Origin: Paraburkholderia rhynchosiae
GTDB taxonomy: Bacteria; Pseudomonadota; Gammaproteobacteria; Burkholderiales; Burkholderiaceae
DNA length: 64,000 nucleotides
Direction of reading: 5' to 3'
NCBI RefSeq assembly: GCF_002879865.1
Contig: NZ_PNXY01000022.1
Span: 61,195 to 125,194, forward strand
Part shown: positions 23,277 to 32,061 of the stretch, piece after piece
Numbering within the stretch: the first letter of the stretch is position 1
Layout: each line of letters begins with the position of its first letter
Notes under the pieces: generated by a model
What the model was told of the DNA's origin: nothing
The model's input: the letters and a program-made list of their open reading frames with translations, nothing else
Database searches by the model: none
Program-made: the position numbers and the translations under genes

Positions 23277-25025
23277 ATGATGACTACCGTGACACGGTCG
23301 TCCGATCTCGCTTGCGATGTGCTCGTGATCGGTTCGGGTGCAGGCGGTCTTTCAACCGCCATCACAGCGAAGAAACAAGGGCTCGACGTGATCGTCGTTG
23401 AGAAGGAGGAACATTTCGGCGGCACGACCGCGTTTTCGGGCGGCGTGTTGTGGATTCCCGGTAATCCGCACGCAAAAAAGACCGGCGTCGCAGATACGCG
23501 TGAAGCCGCGATTGAATATTTGCGTCATGAAACCGGCGCGATGTTCGATCGGGCCGCGGTCGACGCGTTTCTCGACAACGGCCCGCGCATGATCGAATTC
23601 TTCGAACGGGAGACGTCGGTGGAGTTTATGCCGACGCTCTATCCCGACTATCACCCCGACGCGCCCGGCGGTGTCGATGTCGGGCGCTCTGTCGTCGCAA
23701 AGCCGTTCGATGCACGCGCGCTCGGCGCCGACATTGCGCGCCTGCGTCCGCCGCTCCAGACCATCACGTTCATCGGCATGATGTTCAATTCGTCGAGCGC
23801 GGATCTCAAGCATTTCTTCAACGCGACGAAATCATTTGCATCGGCGTGGTATGTCGCGAGACGGCTGACGAGCCATCTCAAGGAACTCGCGCTCTATAAG
23901 CGCGGTGTGCAGGTCACGAGCGGCAATGCGCTTGCTGGACGTCTCGCCAAATCCGCGCTCGATCTCGGCATTCCAATTCGCACCGGAAGCGCAGCCAGGG
24001 AACTCGTGACGGTCAAAGGACGTGTCACGGGCGCGGTAGTCGTCGCCAACGGATGTGAGACGCGCATTACCGCGCGCCGTGGCGTCGTGCTGGCATGCGG
24101 CGGCTTCTCACACGATGTCGCTCGCATCGCGTCGGCTTATCCGCATGTGCGGCGCGGCGGCGAGCACGTGTCGCCCGTGCCGGCAGGCAATACCGGCGAT
24201 GGTGCGCGCATGGCCGAGCGCGTGGGCGGACGCGTCGATATTCGCTATCCGCAGCCCGCCGCGTGGATGCCCGTATCACGCGTGCCGATGAAAGACGGTC
24301 GGTTCGGCGTGTTCCCACATCTGCTCGACCGTTACAAGCCTGGCGTGATCGGTGTGACGCGCCGCGGCGTGCGCTTCACGAACGAATCGAACTCGTATCA
24401 CGATGTCGGCGCGGCAATGATCGAAGCGTGCCGCGACGAGCGTGAAACCGCAATGTGGCTGATCTGCGATCACGCGACGATGCGCAAATACGGGCTCGGC
24501 TTCGCGAAGCCTGCGCCACTCTCACTGAAACCGCATCTGAAAAGCGGATACCTCGTAAAAGGACGCACGCTTTCTGAGCTGGCAAAACGAGCGGGCATCG
24601 ACGGCGCTGCGCTGGAGGAAACCGTGCGCGAATACAACCGCGATGCATCGCTCGGTGAGGATCGCGCATTCGGCCGCGGCACGACTTCGTTCAACCGCTA
24701 TCTCGGCGATCCCACGCACGCACCGAACCCGTGCGTCGCGCCGATCGGCAATGGACCGTACTACGCACTCAAACTCATGATGGGCGATCTCGGCACCTTC
24801 GACGGCATCGCGACGAACGTGCACGGACAGGTGCTGAACGGCATGGAACCTATCGCGGGCCTCTACGCAGTCGGCAACGACCGCGCTAGCGTCATGGGCG
24901 GCAATTATCCCGGCGCGGGCATCACGCTGGGTCCGATCATGACGTTCGGCTATCTCACGGGACTGCATCTCGCCGGCCGCATGGATGCAAGCAGCAAGGT
25001 TAGCGAACTGAGGAGCGCAGCATGA
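23277..25025 (+). CDS. KstD/fumarate-reductase-like FAD dehydrogenase
   Basis: A 582-residue flavoprotein of the fumarate reductase / 3-ketosteroid delta-1-dehydrogenase superfamily. The FAD fold is VLVIGSGAGGLSTAITAKK, followed by EEHFGGTTAFSGGVLWIPG, which is characteristic of KstD-like enzymes. The C-terminal YAVGNDRASVMGGNYPGAGI completes the FAD site. These enzymes desaturate a carbon-carbon bond next to a ring ketone. With an SDR and an aromatic-acid transporter beside it, a plausible role is aromatising an oxo-cyclohexane acid (as ChcC enzymes do to 4-oxocyclohexanecarboxylate) or dehydrogenating a ketosteroid; this is inference. It overlaps the next gene by four bases (ATGA). Confidence 0.88.
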   Translation: MMTTVTRSSDLACDVLVIGSGAGGLSTAITAKKQGLDVIVVEKEEHFGGTTAFSGGVLWIPGNPHAKKTGVADTREAAIEYLRHETGAMFDRAAVDAFLDNGPRMIEFFERETSVEFMPTLYPDYHPDAPGGVDVGRSVVAKPFDARALGADIARLRPPLQTITFIGMMFNSSSADLKHFFNATKSFASAWYVARRLTSHLKELALYKRGVQVTSGNALAGRLAKSALDLGIPIRTGSAARELVTVKGRVTGAVVVANGCETRITARRGVVLACGGFSHDVARIASAYPHVRRGGEHVSPVPAGNTGDGARMAERVGGRVDIRYPQPAAWMPVSRVPMKDGRFGVFPHLLDRYKPGVIGVTRRGVRFTNESNSYHDVGAAMIEACRDERETAMWLICDHATMRKYGLGFAKPAPLSLKPHLKSGYLVKGRTLSELAKRAGIDGAALEETVREYNRDASLGEDRAFGRGTTSFNRYLGDPTHAPNPCVAPIGNGPYYALKLMMGDLGTFDGIATNVHGQVLNGMEPIAGLYAVGNDRASVMGGNYPGAGITLGPIMTFGYLTGLHLAGRMDASSKVSELRSAA

Positions 25026-25360
25026 GCAACAAGCTTTTTATCGATCATCGTATCTACACCATCAAGCCGCGCGGCATGGCTGAGTTCATCGATGTGTTCG
25101 ACCGTCTCGCGATGCCGGTTCAGCTCAAGTATCTCGGTGCGCCCATCGGCTTCTATATGAGCGATATCGGCGCGTTGAATCAGGTCGTGCATCTATGGGG
25201 CTACGAGAGCATCGCGGATTACGACCAGCGCCGCACCGCACGCGACAACGATCCAGAATGGCCCGCGTATCTGCAGGCGTCGGCGCATCTGATCGTCGCG
25301 CAGGAGAGCCGCATCATCAAGCGCGTCGAATTCAGGAGTCTGTCTGCGGCGGTTCGCTAG
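25022..25360 (+). CDS. NIPSNAP-family protein
   Basis: A 112-residue alpha-beta-barrel protein beginning FIDHRIYTIKPRGMAEFIDVF, the pattern of NIPSNAP proteins, with VVHLWGYESIADYDQRR as the family's second conserved block. Function is unknown; such proteins often sit in catabolic operons and may help handle reactive intermediates. Its ATG overlaps the stop of the flavoprotein gene (ATGA), and GGAGCGCAGC precedes it, so it is translationally coupled and belongs to the same pathway. Confidence 0.88.
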   Translation: MSNKLFIDHRIYTIKPRGMAEFIDVFDRLAMPVQLKYLGAPIGFYMSDIGALNQVVHLWGYESIADYDQRRTARDNDPEWPAYLQASAHLIVAQESRIIKRVEFRSLSAAVR

Positions 25361-25454
25361 ATCGCCACGAGAAGAGGTGGCCCGGCATAGCGATTCACAG
25401 AAAACCGCATGTCCCTGCACCCGGTTGAACATAAATGAATGGAGACGAACCGCA

Positions 25455-26831
25455 ATGAATACGCACAGCATCGAAGTGCAGAGCTTCATCGATAATCAGC
25501 GCTTCTCGCCGTATCAATGGGTCGTTCTGATCCTCTGCTTTCTCGTGGTCGCCGCCGACGGCTTCGACACGGCGGCCGTCGGTTTCATCGCGCCTTCGCT
25601 GACCGGCGAATGGGGCCTCACGCGCGCCGCCCTCGGTCCGGTGATGAGTGCGGCGCTCGTCGGTCTTGGCATCGGGGCGCTCGCGGCGGGCCCAGTTGCG
25701 GATCGAATTGGACGCAAGGCCGTGCTTGCGTTGTCGGTATTCTTCTTCGGTGTATGGAGCCTCGCGTCGGCGCAGGCGAACTCCATCGAATCGCTCACGG
25801 CATGGCGCTTTCTCACAGGTCTCGGACTTGGCGCGGCCATGCCGAACGCAGTCACGCTGATGTCGGAATACGCGCCTGCACGCATCCGCGCGATAGCCGT
25901 CAACGCAATGTTCTGCGGCTTCTCCGTGGGACTTTCTATCGGCGGCTTGTGCGCGGCGTGGCTGATTCCGCATTTCGGCTGGCAGAGCGTTTTGCTGACC
26001 GGTGGCATCGGGCCGCTCGTGCTCACGGTGCTACTGATCGCGTTGTTGCCCGAGTCCGCGCAATTCATGGTCGTGCGTAAGCGTCCGGCGCAGAAGATTG
26101 CGCGCGTACTGCGCCGCATTTCTGATGATCCGCTTCTTGCCGATGGCACTGCCGTTCATTTCGTTGCCGCCGACACGCGCATCGCAACGGAAAAGAAGTC
26201 GTCCCTGTCGATCATCGTGTCGAAGCGCTATCGGTTCGGCACCGCGATGCTGTGGCTCGCCTACTTCACCGGCCTGATGATCTACTACCTGCTCACCAAC
26301 TGGCTGCCGACCCTCTTCAAGGACGCCGGCTTCACGGCGCAAGGCGCGGCGCTGACCACCTCGCTTTTTCCGCTCGGCGGCATTCTCGGCAACCTGGGTC
26401 TCGGCTGGGTCATGGACCGCGCCAATCCGCGCCGCGTCAATGCATGCGCGTACGTGTTGTCGGCGGCGCTTGTGCTGACCATCGGAAGCGGCGTCTCGGA
26501 CCGCTTCTGGCTCTCCGTTCTCATATTCCTGAGCGGCATTGCGGTGACTAGCGCGGTGACCTCCATGTCCGCGCTCGCCACCGCCTTTTATCCAACGCAA
26601 AGCCGGGCCACGGGCGTCGCGTGGATGCTCGGCATCGGTCGCATGGGCGCCGTAGCGGGCGCGCTGACGGGCGGCGCAATGATGAGCATGAACCTGGAAT
26701 TCGGCGCAGTGTTCGAACTGCTGGCAGTGCCCGCAATCATCGCGGCATGCGCGCTGTTCGCGCTTAGCCGCCGCGACGAAGGGATGAAAACGAGTTCCGC
26801 GCCGACGAGGGCAACTGTACCCATGGATTAA
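25455..26831 (+). CDS. MFS transporter, aromatic acid:H+ symporter type
   Basis: A 458-residue, 12-helix major facilitator. The N-terminus FSPYQWVVLILCFLVVAADG and DGFDTAAVGFIAPSL match the AAHS subfamily (PcaK, BenK, MhpT), where the Asp in helix 1 is needed for uptake. The inter-helix motif reads GPVADRIGRK. ATG at 25455 was chosen because TGGAGACGAACCGCA precedes it and the frame upstream is not protein-like. As the last gene of the AraC-controlled operon it probably brings in the acid substrate, which supports a carboxylated alicyclic or aromatic compound as inducer. Confidence 0.92.
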   Translation: MNTHSIEVQSFIDNQRFSPYQWVVLILCFLVVAADGFDTAAVGFIAPSLTGEWGLTRAALGPVMSAALVGLGIGALAAGPVADRIGRKAVLALSVFFFGVWSLASAQANSIESLTAWRFLTGLGLGAAMPNAVTLMSEYAPARIRAIAVNAMFCGFSVGLSIGGLCAAWLIPHFGWQSVLLTGGIGPLVLTVLLIALLPESAQFMVVRKRPAQKIARVLRRISDDPLLADGTAVHFVAADTRIATEKKSSLSIIVSKRYRFGTAMLWLAYFTGLMIYYLLTNWLPTLFKDAGFTAQGAALTTSLFPLGGILGNLGLGWVMDRANPRRVNACAYVLSAALVLTIGSGVSDRFWLSVLIFLSGIAVTSAVTSMSALATAFYPTQSRATGVAWMLGIGRMGAVAGALTGGAMMSMNLEFGAVFELLAVPAIIAACALFALSRRDEGMKTSSAPTRATVPMD

Positions 26832-26838
26832 TGCATTC

Positions 26839-26860
26839 GCCATTGCGAATCGGCAATGGC
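26839..26860. terminator. Hairpin between convergent MFS and GH32 genes
   Basis: GCCATTGC and GCAATGGC form a perfect 8-base stem with a 6-base loop, starting 8 bases after the MFS stop and 52 bases before the convergent levanase stop. The loop is followed by TTCCTG rather than a strong U-tract; likely a terminator or 3'-end stabiliser. Confidence 0.55.
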
Positions 26861-26911
26861 TTCCTGCGCCATGCAGTTTCCTGCATCGATACAGTTGTTA
26901 TGGCGCGGCTG

Positions 26912-28579
26912 TCACCTGTCCGCTTGTCCCGTGCCGTGCTCGCCGGAAAGGTCGGTGATCGCGATGTCGCGGAAAGTCGCCGTGCCGTTGTCGGCGAAAA
27001 GAGCGACGCGGTCGTCCTCGCGTGCGGGAAAGACAAGATCGGTGATGACGGTCGCACCGTCATTTGCAAAGACCTCCACTGAGTCGCTGTCGGTCACGAC
27101 CCTGATCCGCAATGCGCCGTTCGTGAGGTCCACGTTGACGATGTGCTGCTTGCTGAACGCAGGCGAAAATCCGGTCACCCCGGAGTTCGACCGGTCGAGC
27201 GTCAACGTGTGCAGACGCGCGTCGTACACGATGCGTGTTCCGGTCTTTCCATCCGTCGAGGCGCGCACGATGAGTCCCGCGCGCTCGGCTGACTGCGGGC
27301 TGATCGTCAGTTCGATGTCTTGCACGACGCCGCGCGTTGACGGCGCAAGAGCCTGAGTGCCTGAACTGACGCTGAGTTCGCCGATTCTCGCCGTGGTGCT
27401 CGCACGCACGAGCGCCGCGTATTGGGTAACGGGCTCGAAGGTCAGCTGCGGCGTGCCGTTAATCGTCTTGAGCGCGAGCTTGCGCGGCAATGCCATCGCG
27501 CCTTTCCACGGCGTGGTCGGGACGCGGTCCGCATAATCCCAGTTGCTCATCCAGCCTATCGTGACCGGCGCGCCGCCAGGTGCGCCCGCGAACGTGCCGG
27601 CCGCGTAATAGTCCGCGCCGTGATCGAGCCACAGATAGCGTGACGGGTCCGAACCCGCGGGCGGCATATGCTCAGGCTTGAACGTCTTGCCGTCGAAATC
27701 GCCGACGAAGTACATCGCGCCCGAGCCGCCCGCTATCGACCACGGGTTGACGTTGACGATCATCACCCACTTCTGTTTGCTGCTATCGCCATCGAGCGGA
27801 ACAGGAAACAGGTCCGGCATTTCCCACAACGCCTCGCGGTGCGGAGTGTCGGGAAGCGAGAAGTCGCTGAGAAACGTCCAGTCGATGAGGTTATCGGAAC
27901 GGTACATCTTCACCACATGCGCGTCTGCCACAACCGCGCTCATCAGCCAAAAGGCTCCCGGTGCATACCACGACACCTTCGGATCGCGAAACTGCTTCGA
28001 CTCCGGCGCGAGCGTGAGCACGGGGTTGCGCTTGTACGGCTGCCATGTCTTGCCATCGTCGAGGCTATACGCAAGCGATTGCGCCTGGATGCCCGGTGCA
28101 TGTCCGGAACCTTCCTTGTACGCGCTGGTGTAAAGCGCAACGAGCGGCGGCGAATGAGGCGCGCCGAGGCCGGACGAGTTGCGCGCATCCACGACGATCG
28201 AACCCGAGAAGATTTCCTCGTTCGCATCGGCATGCATGGCGACGGGGTGTTCCCGCCAGTGCAGTAGATCGCGGCTGGTCGCGTGCCCCCACGACATGTT
28301 GCCCCATGCGTTTCCGGCAGGGTTGTACTGGTAGAAAAGGTGATAGAGGCCGTTGTGGTAGACGAGGCCGTTAGGATCGTTCATCCAGTTGCGCTGTGGC
28401 GTGTAGTGAAGCGCGGATCGCCATTGCGAGGTGCCGTCTTCGACGCGGTCCGAAGAGGCCGGCGATGCAAATGCGCGGCATGGGGCAACGCAGGCCACGA
28501 TGGATGCGCTCAGCAAGGCGAACAACCAGGCAGGCCGCAAGCGCGGAATGAAGTTGGGAAATCGTTGCAGCGGGTGCAT
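26912..28579 (-). CDS. Secreted GH32 exo-levanase/fructosidase
   Basis: A 555-residue protein with a signal peptide (LFALLSASIVACVAPCRAFA, cleavage near 38) and a five-bladed propeller plus beta-sandwich. GH32 catalytic residues are present: nucleophile Asp68 in WMNDPNG, stabiliser Asp199 in FRDP, and acid/base Glu253 in WEMPDLF (Met where Cys is more usual). It should hydrolyse beta-fructans or sucrose outside the cytoplasm. It lies downstream of the levansucrase on the same strand, like the lsdA-lsdB pair of Gluconacetobacter, so it probably releases fructose from the levan made by its neighbour. ATG at 28579 was chosen because the signal peptide starts there; its ribosome site is weak. Confidence 0.93.
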   Translation of the reverse strand: MHPLQRFPNFIPRLRPAWLFALLSASIVACVAPCRAFASPASSDRVEDGTSQWRSALHYTPQRNWMNDPNGLVYHNGLYHLFYQYNPAGNAWGNMSWGHATSRDLLHWREHPVAMHADANEEIFSGSIVVDARNSSGLGAPHSPPLVALYTSAYKEGSGHAPGIQAQSLAYSLDDGKTWQPYKRNPVLTLAPESKQFRDPKVSWYAPGAFWLMSAVVADAHVVKMYRSDNLIDWTFLSDFSLPDTPHREALWEMPDLFPVPLDGDSSKQKWVMIVNVNPWSIAGGSGAMYFVGDFDGKTFKPEHMPPAGSDPSRYLWLDHGADYYAAGTFAGAPGGAPVTIGWMSNWDYADRVPTTPWKGAMALPRKLALKTINGTPQLTFEPVTQYAALVRASTTARIGELSVSSGTQALAPSTRGVVQDIELTISPQSAERAGLIVRASTDGKTGTRIVYDARLHTLTLDRSNSGVTGFSPAFSKQHIVNVDLTNGALRIRVVTDSDSVEVFANDGATVITDLVFPAREDDRVALFADNGTATFRDIAITDLSGEHGTGQADR

Positions 28580-28736
28580 GTATTGTCTTGTCCGGTGATG
28601 GACGCAGGCCTTTCGGGACTCTCGTGATTCTCGTCGGGCGAGGGCTGCACGTTGTGCTACGAAGGACCTGAGCGAAGGCACGGTGCGAAAGACAGTGCGA
28701 AGTAATGGTGCGAACGAGCGCTGCATCAGCGCCGCC

Positions 28737-29021
28737 TCACGCAGCGCTAACAACGGCCGGGCATATTCCCAGGCCGAGCACGACGGTGCCGTTGCGCGTG
28801 TTGGCGGCCGTGAGGCCGCGACGCGCCGTCTCACGCATCGCACGATTCACGGTGTTGACATTCAGGCCGAGGAAATCGGCGAGCACACGCTGCGACGGCA
28901 GGCGGTCGCCGGGCTTGAGCCGGCCCCTTGCGATGGCGGCCTCGACTGCCGCGACAACTGCGCGGTACGCTGGGCCCCGATACTGATGCAAGTCTGGAAT
29001 CCACCAGCGGTTCATGGTCAC
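28737..29021 (-). pseudogene. Truncated MocR/YdcR-type GntR regulator, HTH domain only
   Basis: A 94-residue frame that carries only the GntR winged helix of a MocR regulator: PAYRAVVAAVEAAIARG, LKPGDRLPSQRVLADFLGL, NVNTVNRAMRETARRGL. The opening, NRWWIPDL followed by GPAYRA, is typical of YdcR-like MocR proteins, which continue for another 350-400 residues with an aminotransferase-fold domain. Here the frame degenerates after NTRNGTVVLGLG and stops, and no aminotransferase fragment follows on any frame. Most likely it is a remnant between the levansucrase and levanase genes; a stand-alone DNA-binding protein cannot be excluded because the HTH is intact. Start is GTG 29021 or ATG 29015. Confidence 0.6.
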
Positions 29022-29210
29022 ATTCCAGGGTGCGTAATCTGCGTGTTTTCCGTCGATCAGGCGCTTTCTACGGTGCCGGTGCCGGCGCAGTGAACCGGTA
29101 AGAGGGCGTGACAGCTGAACCTTGTCCGCGCCGACTTCCGTTCACTGGCCATGCGTTGCAGCGCTATGCAATGGTCGTCCTCAGCGCTGCAGACCGTGTG
29201 CGATTTTCAG

Positions 29211-30788
29211 TTAGTGATCGCCGGAATTGCCGCGGCCGGCGTCCAGGTTGGCCGGAATGTCGCCATAGCCGCCGAGTCCGCCGTTGCCATACGTCCTGTC
29301 GACGGACGTGGACGCGCCCGAGATGTTCAGCTTCACAGTGGGCGCCAGCGTGCCGCCGCGCCGCGGGCCCACCGCGTCGATGAACGATTCGACGAGGCCG
29401 CCGGGCATCACGTAGTGCGAGTACGACTGGAACGCGCGCGGGATCTGATTCGGGTCCAGCGCATACGGCGCACCGATCGGCTGATCGAAGTCGGTCGGAT
29501 TGCCCAGCACCAGGCCGCTGCCCTTGTTCAGCGGAAGGAAGTCGCTGCGAATGCCGTTGCCAACGAAACCATAAACCCCGTCCGGCCCGTCGACGCCCGC
29601 TGCATAGGTCGGACGGTGACTGATCGTGAACAGGTAGTACTTGCCGTCCTTGATGTAGATCTGCGGCCGCTCGGTCTGATCGTTCACGCAGTTCGCCGAC
29701 AGAATGGGCGGCAGGAACTTCCATTGCGTGAGGTTTTCGTTCGTCGCGACGGCGAGCCCCACGTTCGCCTTCTGATACGTGGCGCCCGAGTTCATCACGG
29801 CGTTCAGGTCTTCGCGGTAAGGGTCGCCGGGCGCATAGCCCAGATCGGCCTCGGTGCACGTGCGCGCGCCGCGCGGCCCCGCCGTGTTGCCTTCGAACAC
29901 CATGAATGTCTTGCCGGGATGCGCGGGATCGACGAACACGAACGGATCGCGGAACGAGTAGTAGCCGTTCTGATCGCGCGACTGATACAGCTTGCCGTCG
30001 GGTTCGAGCAAAGCATCGTGCTTGTCGAAGCCGTCGAACCACACGTGTTTGTCGTCGGCGTGAATGTGGCCGTCCGTGCGCGAGATGATCGCGATGGGTG
30101 GCGTGATGTCCTGGCCGCCCTCGGCGGTGCGATTGAACGACAGCGCCGTGTAGTACAGGCTCACGTTATTGCCGTTCGTCAGGCGCGCTGAGCCCGACCA
30201 TTCCGCGTTCTGGGTCATCGGCGCGGTGCCGAATACCCTCACGCTGGAACCGTCCGGAAACAGATGCCCGCCGTAAATCCAGCCGCCGTTGGCCGGGCGC
30301 TGCGGGGCCGGAATGCCCGCTTTGCGATAGAAGAATCCGATCCGCGCATGCACATGGCGGTCGTCGAACGAATAGCCTGCATGCGGATCGGCCGTCAACG
30401 AAAAGATGACTTCCCAACCCTTGAAGCTCAGGTTGTTCGCGCGAACGTCGGACAGTGGCCAGGTATCCCATACCCACACGTCCGGGTTGATCAGCGGGAA
30501 GTTCGATGCAATGTCCGGCATCGTCAGCGAGGCGGGCAGCGAGTTCTTGTCCGCGGCCGTTGCCGTATGCGACTGAGCCTTGATCTGGCGCACATCCGCG
30601 CGGGTCCAGCGCATCGTGAAGGCGCTTTCGGGGTCGTAAGCCTGCTGCGAGTGCGGAGTCGGGGCAGGGGAACCGGGAGCCGACTGGGCGAGGGCGGGCG
30701 CGGCGCTAGCAGCGAGTAAGGAACCTGCGACGACGCTCGCTCGCAAGCGAGGACGCACAGGCGTTGGGAAGAACGGGAGCAAGGTCAT
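29211..30788 (-). CDS. Levansucrase (GH68)
   Basis: A 525-residue secreted fructosyltransferase that turns sucrose into levan and glucose. The signal peptide VVAGSLLAASAAPALAQ is cleaved near residue 35. Catalytic residues are nucleophile Asp108 (WVWDTWPL), stabiliser Asp281 (SFRDPFVF) and acid/base Glu373 (QTERPQIY). The sequence is closest in style to the Gram-negative group (Gluconacetobacter LsdA, Burkholderia levansucrases), including the GGWIYGGHLFPDG segment. ATG at 30788 precedes the signal peptide directly; the longer frame to 30878 runs through the operators and is not used. Two LacI-type palindromes lie 47-84 bases upstream, and the divergent LacI gene is the likely repressor. Confidence 0.95.
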   Translation of the reverse strand: MTLLPFFPTPVRPRLRASVVAGSLLAASAAPALAQSAPGSPAPTPHSQQAYDPESAFTMRWTRADVRQIKAQSHTATAADKNSLPASLTMPDIASNFPLINPDVWVWDTWPLSDVRANNLSFKGWEVIFSLTADPHAGYSFDDRHVHARIGFFYRKAGIPAPQRPANGGWIYGGHLFPDGSSVRVFGTAPMTQNAEWSGSARLTNGNNVSLYYTALSFNRTAEGGQDITPPIAIISRTDGHIHADDKHVWFDGFDKHDALLEPDGKLYQSRDQNGYYSFRDPFVFVDPAHPGKTFMVFEGNTAGPRGARTCTEADLGYAPGDPYREDLNAVMNSGATYQKANVGLAVATNENLTQWKFLPPILSANCVNDQTERPQIYIKDGKYYLFTISHRPTYAAGVDGPDGVYGFVGNGIRSDFLPLNKGSGLVLGNPTDFDQPIGAPYALDPNQIPRAFQSYSHYVMPGGLVESFIDAVGPRRGGTLAPTVKLNISGASTSVDRTYGNGGLGGYGDIPANLDAGRGNSGDH

Positions 30789-30834
30789 ATGGCCGCATCC
30801 AGAAGAGTGGAGAAAAAGTTGCAGTCGAGGTTCG

Positions 30835-30850
30835 TCCAAACCGGTTTGGA
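30835..30850. promoter_or_regulatory. LacI-type operator O1
   Basis: A perfect 16-base palindrome, TCCAAACCGGTTTGGA, with the central CG typical of LacI/GalR operators. It sits between the divergent levansucrase and LacI genes, 47 bases upstream of the levansucrase ATG, where a repressor would block transcription. Confidence 0.8.
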
Positions 30851-30856
30851 TCATAA

Positions 30857-30872
30857 CCAAAACCGGTTTGGA
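30857..30872. promoter_or_regulatory. LacI-type operator O2
   Basis: CCAAAACCGGTTTGGA repeats the O1 palindrome with one change. Its centre is 22 bases from that of O1, about two helical turns, so two repressor dimers could sit on the same DNA face. It lies 91 bases upstream of the lacI-family GTG and may also control that gene. Confidence 0.75.
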
Positions 30873-30962
30873 ACGCAAAGAAAGTTCTGTGACACGTTAC
30901 AATCATGCGGTTTGGCGCAAGTCCTTCGCGACGCGCTGCGCCCCAGCTTTGCAAGGTGAACA

Positions 30963-31982
30963 GTGAAGGTGAAGGTGAATCTGAAGACGCTGTCCGACTC
31001 GCTCGGCCTTTCAAGGACGACGGTGAGCCGTGCGCTCAACGGTTACGACGACGTGAACGAAGCCACCCGCGTCCGCGTCAAGGCGGCCGCGGCGGCGCTC
31101 GGCTACCATGCGGACCCGACCGCGCGTCGGCTCGCCACTGGGCGTGCGGAGGCGGTCGGCATCGTCTATCCGTTCGGCGCGGGCGATCTCGGCGACCCGC
31201 GCTTTGGCGAAGTCGTTGCAGGCATGACGGAGGCGCTAGCGGAGAATGGGCTCGATCTCATCATCGTGTCGGCGCGGCCAGGCGCGGAACTGGATTCATA
31301 TCGCCGGCTCGTCGGTAGCAAGCTGGTGGATGCGCTCGTCGTTGCGCGAACGCTCGTCGACGATCCGCGCATACGTTTCCTGCAGGACCACAAGTTTCGT
31401 TTCGTCGCGTACGGCCGCACGAACACTTCGCAGCCTTATCGATGGTTCGATTTCGATAACGAGGCGGGCGCGCGCGCGGCGACCGAACGTCTGATCGGGC
31501 TCGGTCACCGCCGCATCGCAATGGTCAGCGCGCCGCTGTCTATGAGCTTCGCAGCGCAGCGTCGCGAAGGTTTCCTGGCCGCACTGCGCGATGCCGGAAT
31601 CGAGCCGGACGCTTCCCTGCTGGTCGAGACGTCGTTCGACAGGACAGGCGGCCATGAGGCGATGCGCGCGTTGCTGGGCCGCGCGCAACCGCCCACCGCC
31701 GTGCTGGTCGACAACAACATTGCAGGGACGGGCGTGTACCGCGCGCTTGTGGAGAGCGGCAGGAAGGCCGGCACCGAGGTCTCGCTGATCGTGTATGACG
31801 GCGTGCCGCCGGATGTGGCGTTCCCTCACACTGTCACGGCCGTCGTGCAGCGAACTGGTCAGTCGACCGGGCACATCATTGCGGAGCTCGTGATGGATGC
31901 GATCAACGACCGCAAGAGTTCCACACATCGACTCGTGCAGCCGACCGTAGAGCCGGGCGATACCGACGGGCCGCCTGTCTGA
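30963..31982 (+). CDS. LacI-family repressor of the fructan module
   Basis: A 339-residue LacI/GalR regulator. The N-terminal HTH is VNLKTLSDSLGLSRTTVSRAL, the hinge region is DPTARRLATGRAEAVGIVYP, and a periplasmic-binding-protein-like effector domain contains AYGRTN and GHRRIAMVS. GTG at 30963 is the only start near the HTH, with AAGGTGAACA upstream. Its position beside levansucrase and levanase, with two CCAAACCGGTTTGG-type operators in the gap, strongly suggests that it represses these genes and responds to fructose, sucrose or a fructan fragment; the effector is not deducible. Confidence 0.92.
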   Translation: MKVKVNLKTLSDSLGLSRTTVSRALNGYDDVNEATRVRVKAAAAALGYHADPTARRLATGRAEAVGIVYPFGAGDLGDPRFGEVVAGMTEALAENGLDLIIVSARPGAELDSYRRLVGSKLVDALVVARTLVDDPRIRFLQDHKFRFVAYGRTNTSQPYRWFDFDNEAGARAATERLIGLGHRRIAMVSAPLSMSFAAQRREGFLAALRDAGIEPDASLLVETSFDRTGGHEAMRALLGRAQPPTAVLVDNNIAGTGVYRALVESGRKAGTEVSLIVYDGVPPDVAFPHTVTAVVQRTGQSTGHIIAELVMDAINDRKSSTHRLVQPTVEPGDTDGPPV

Positions 31983-32061
31983 CCGCGCGCACTTACTCTG
32001 CCAGATTGACGCCTGGACGACGTCGGCGCGAGTACATCAAAGAAAAGTCTCTACGCGCACC

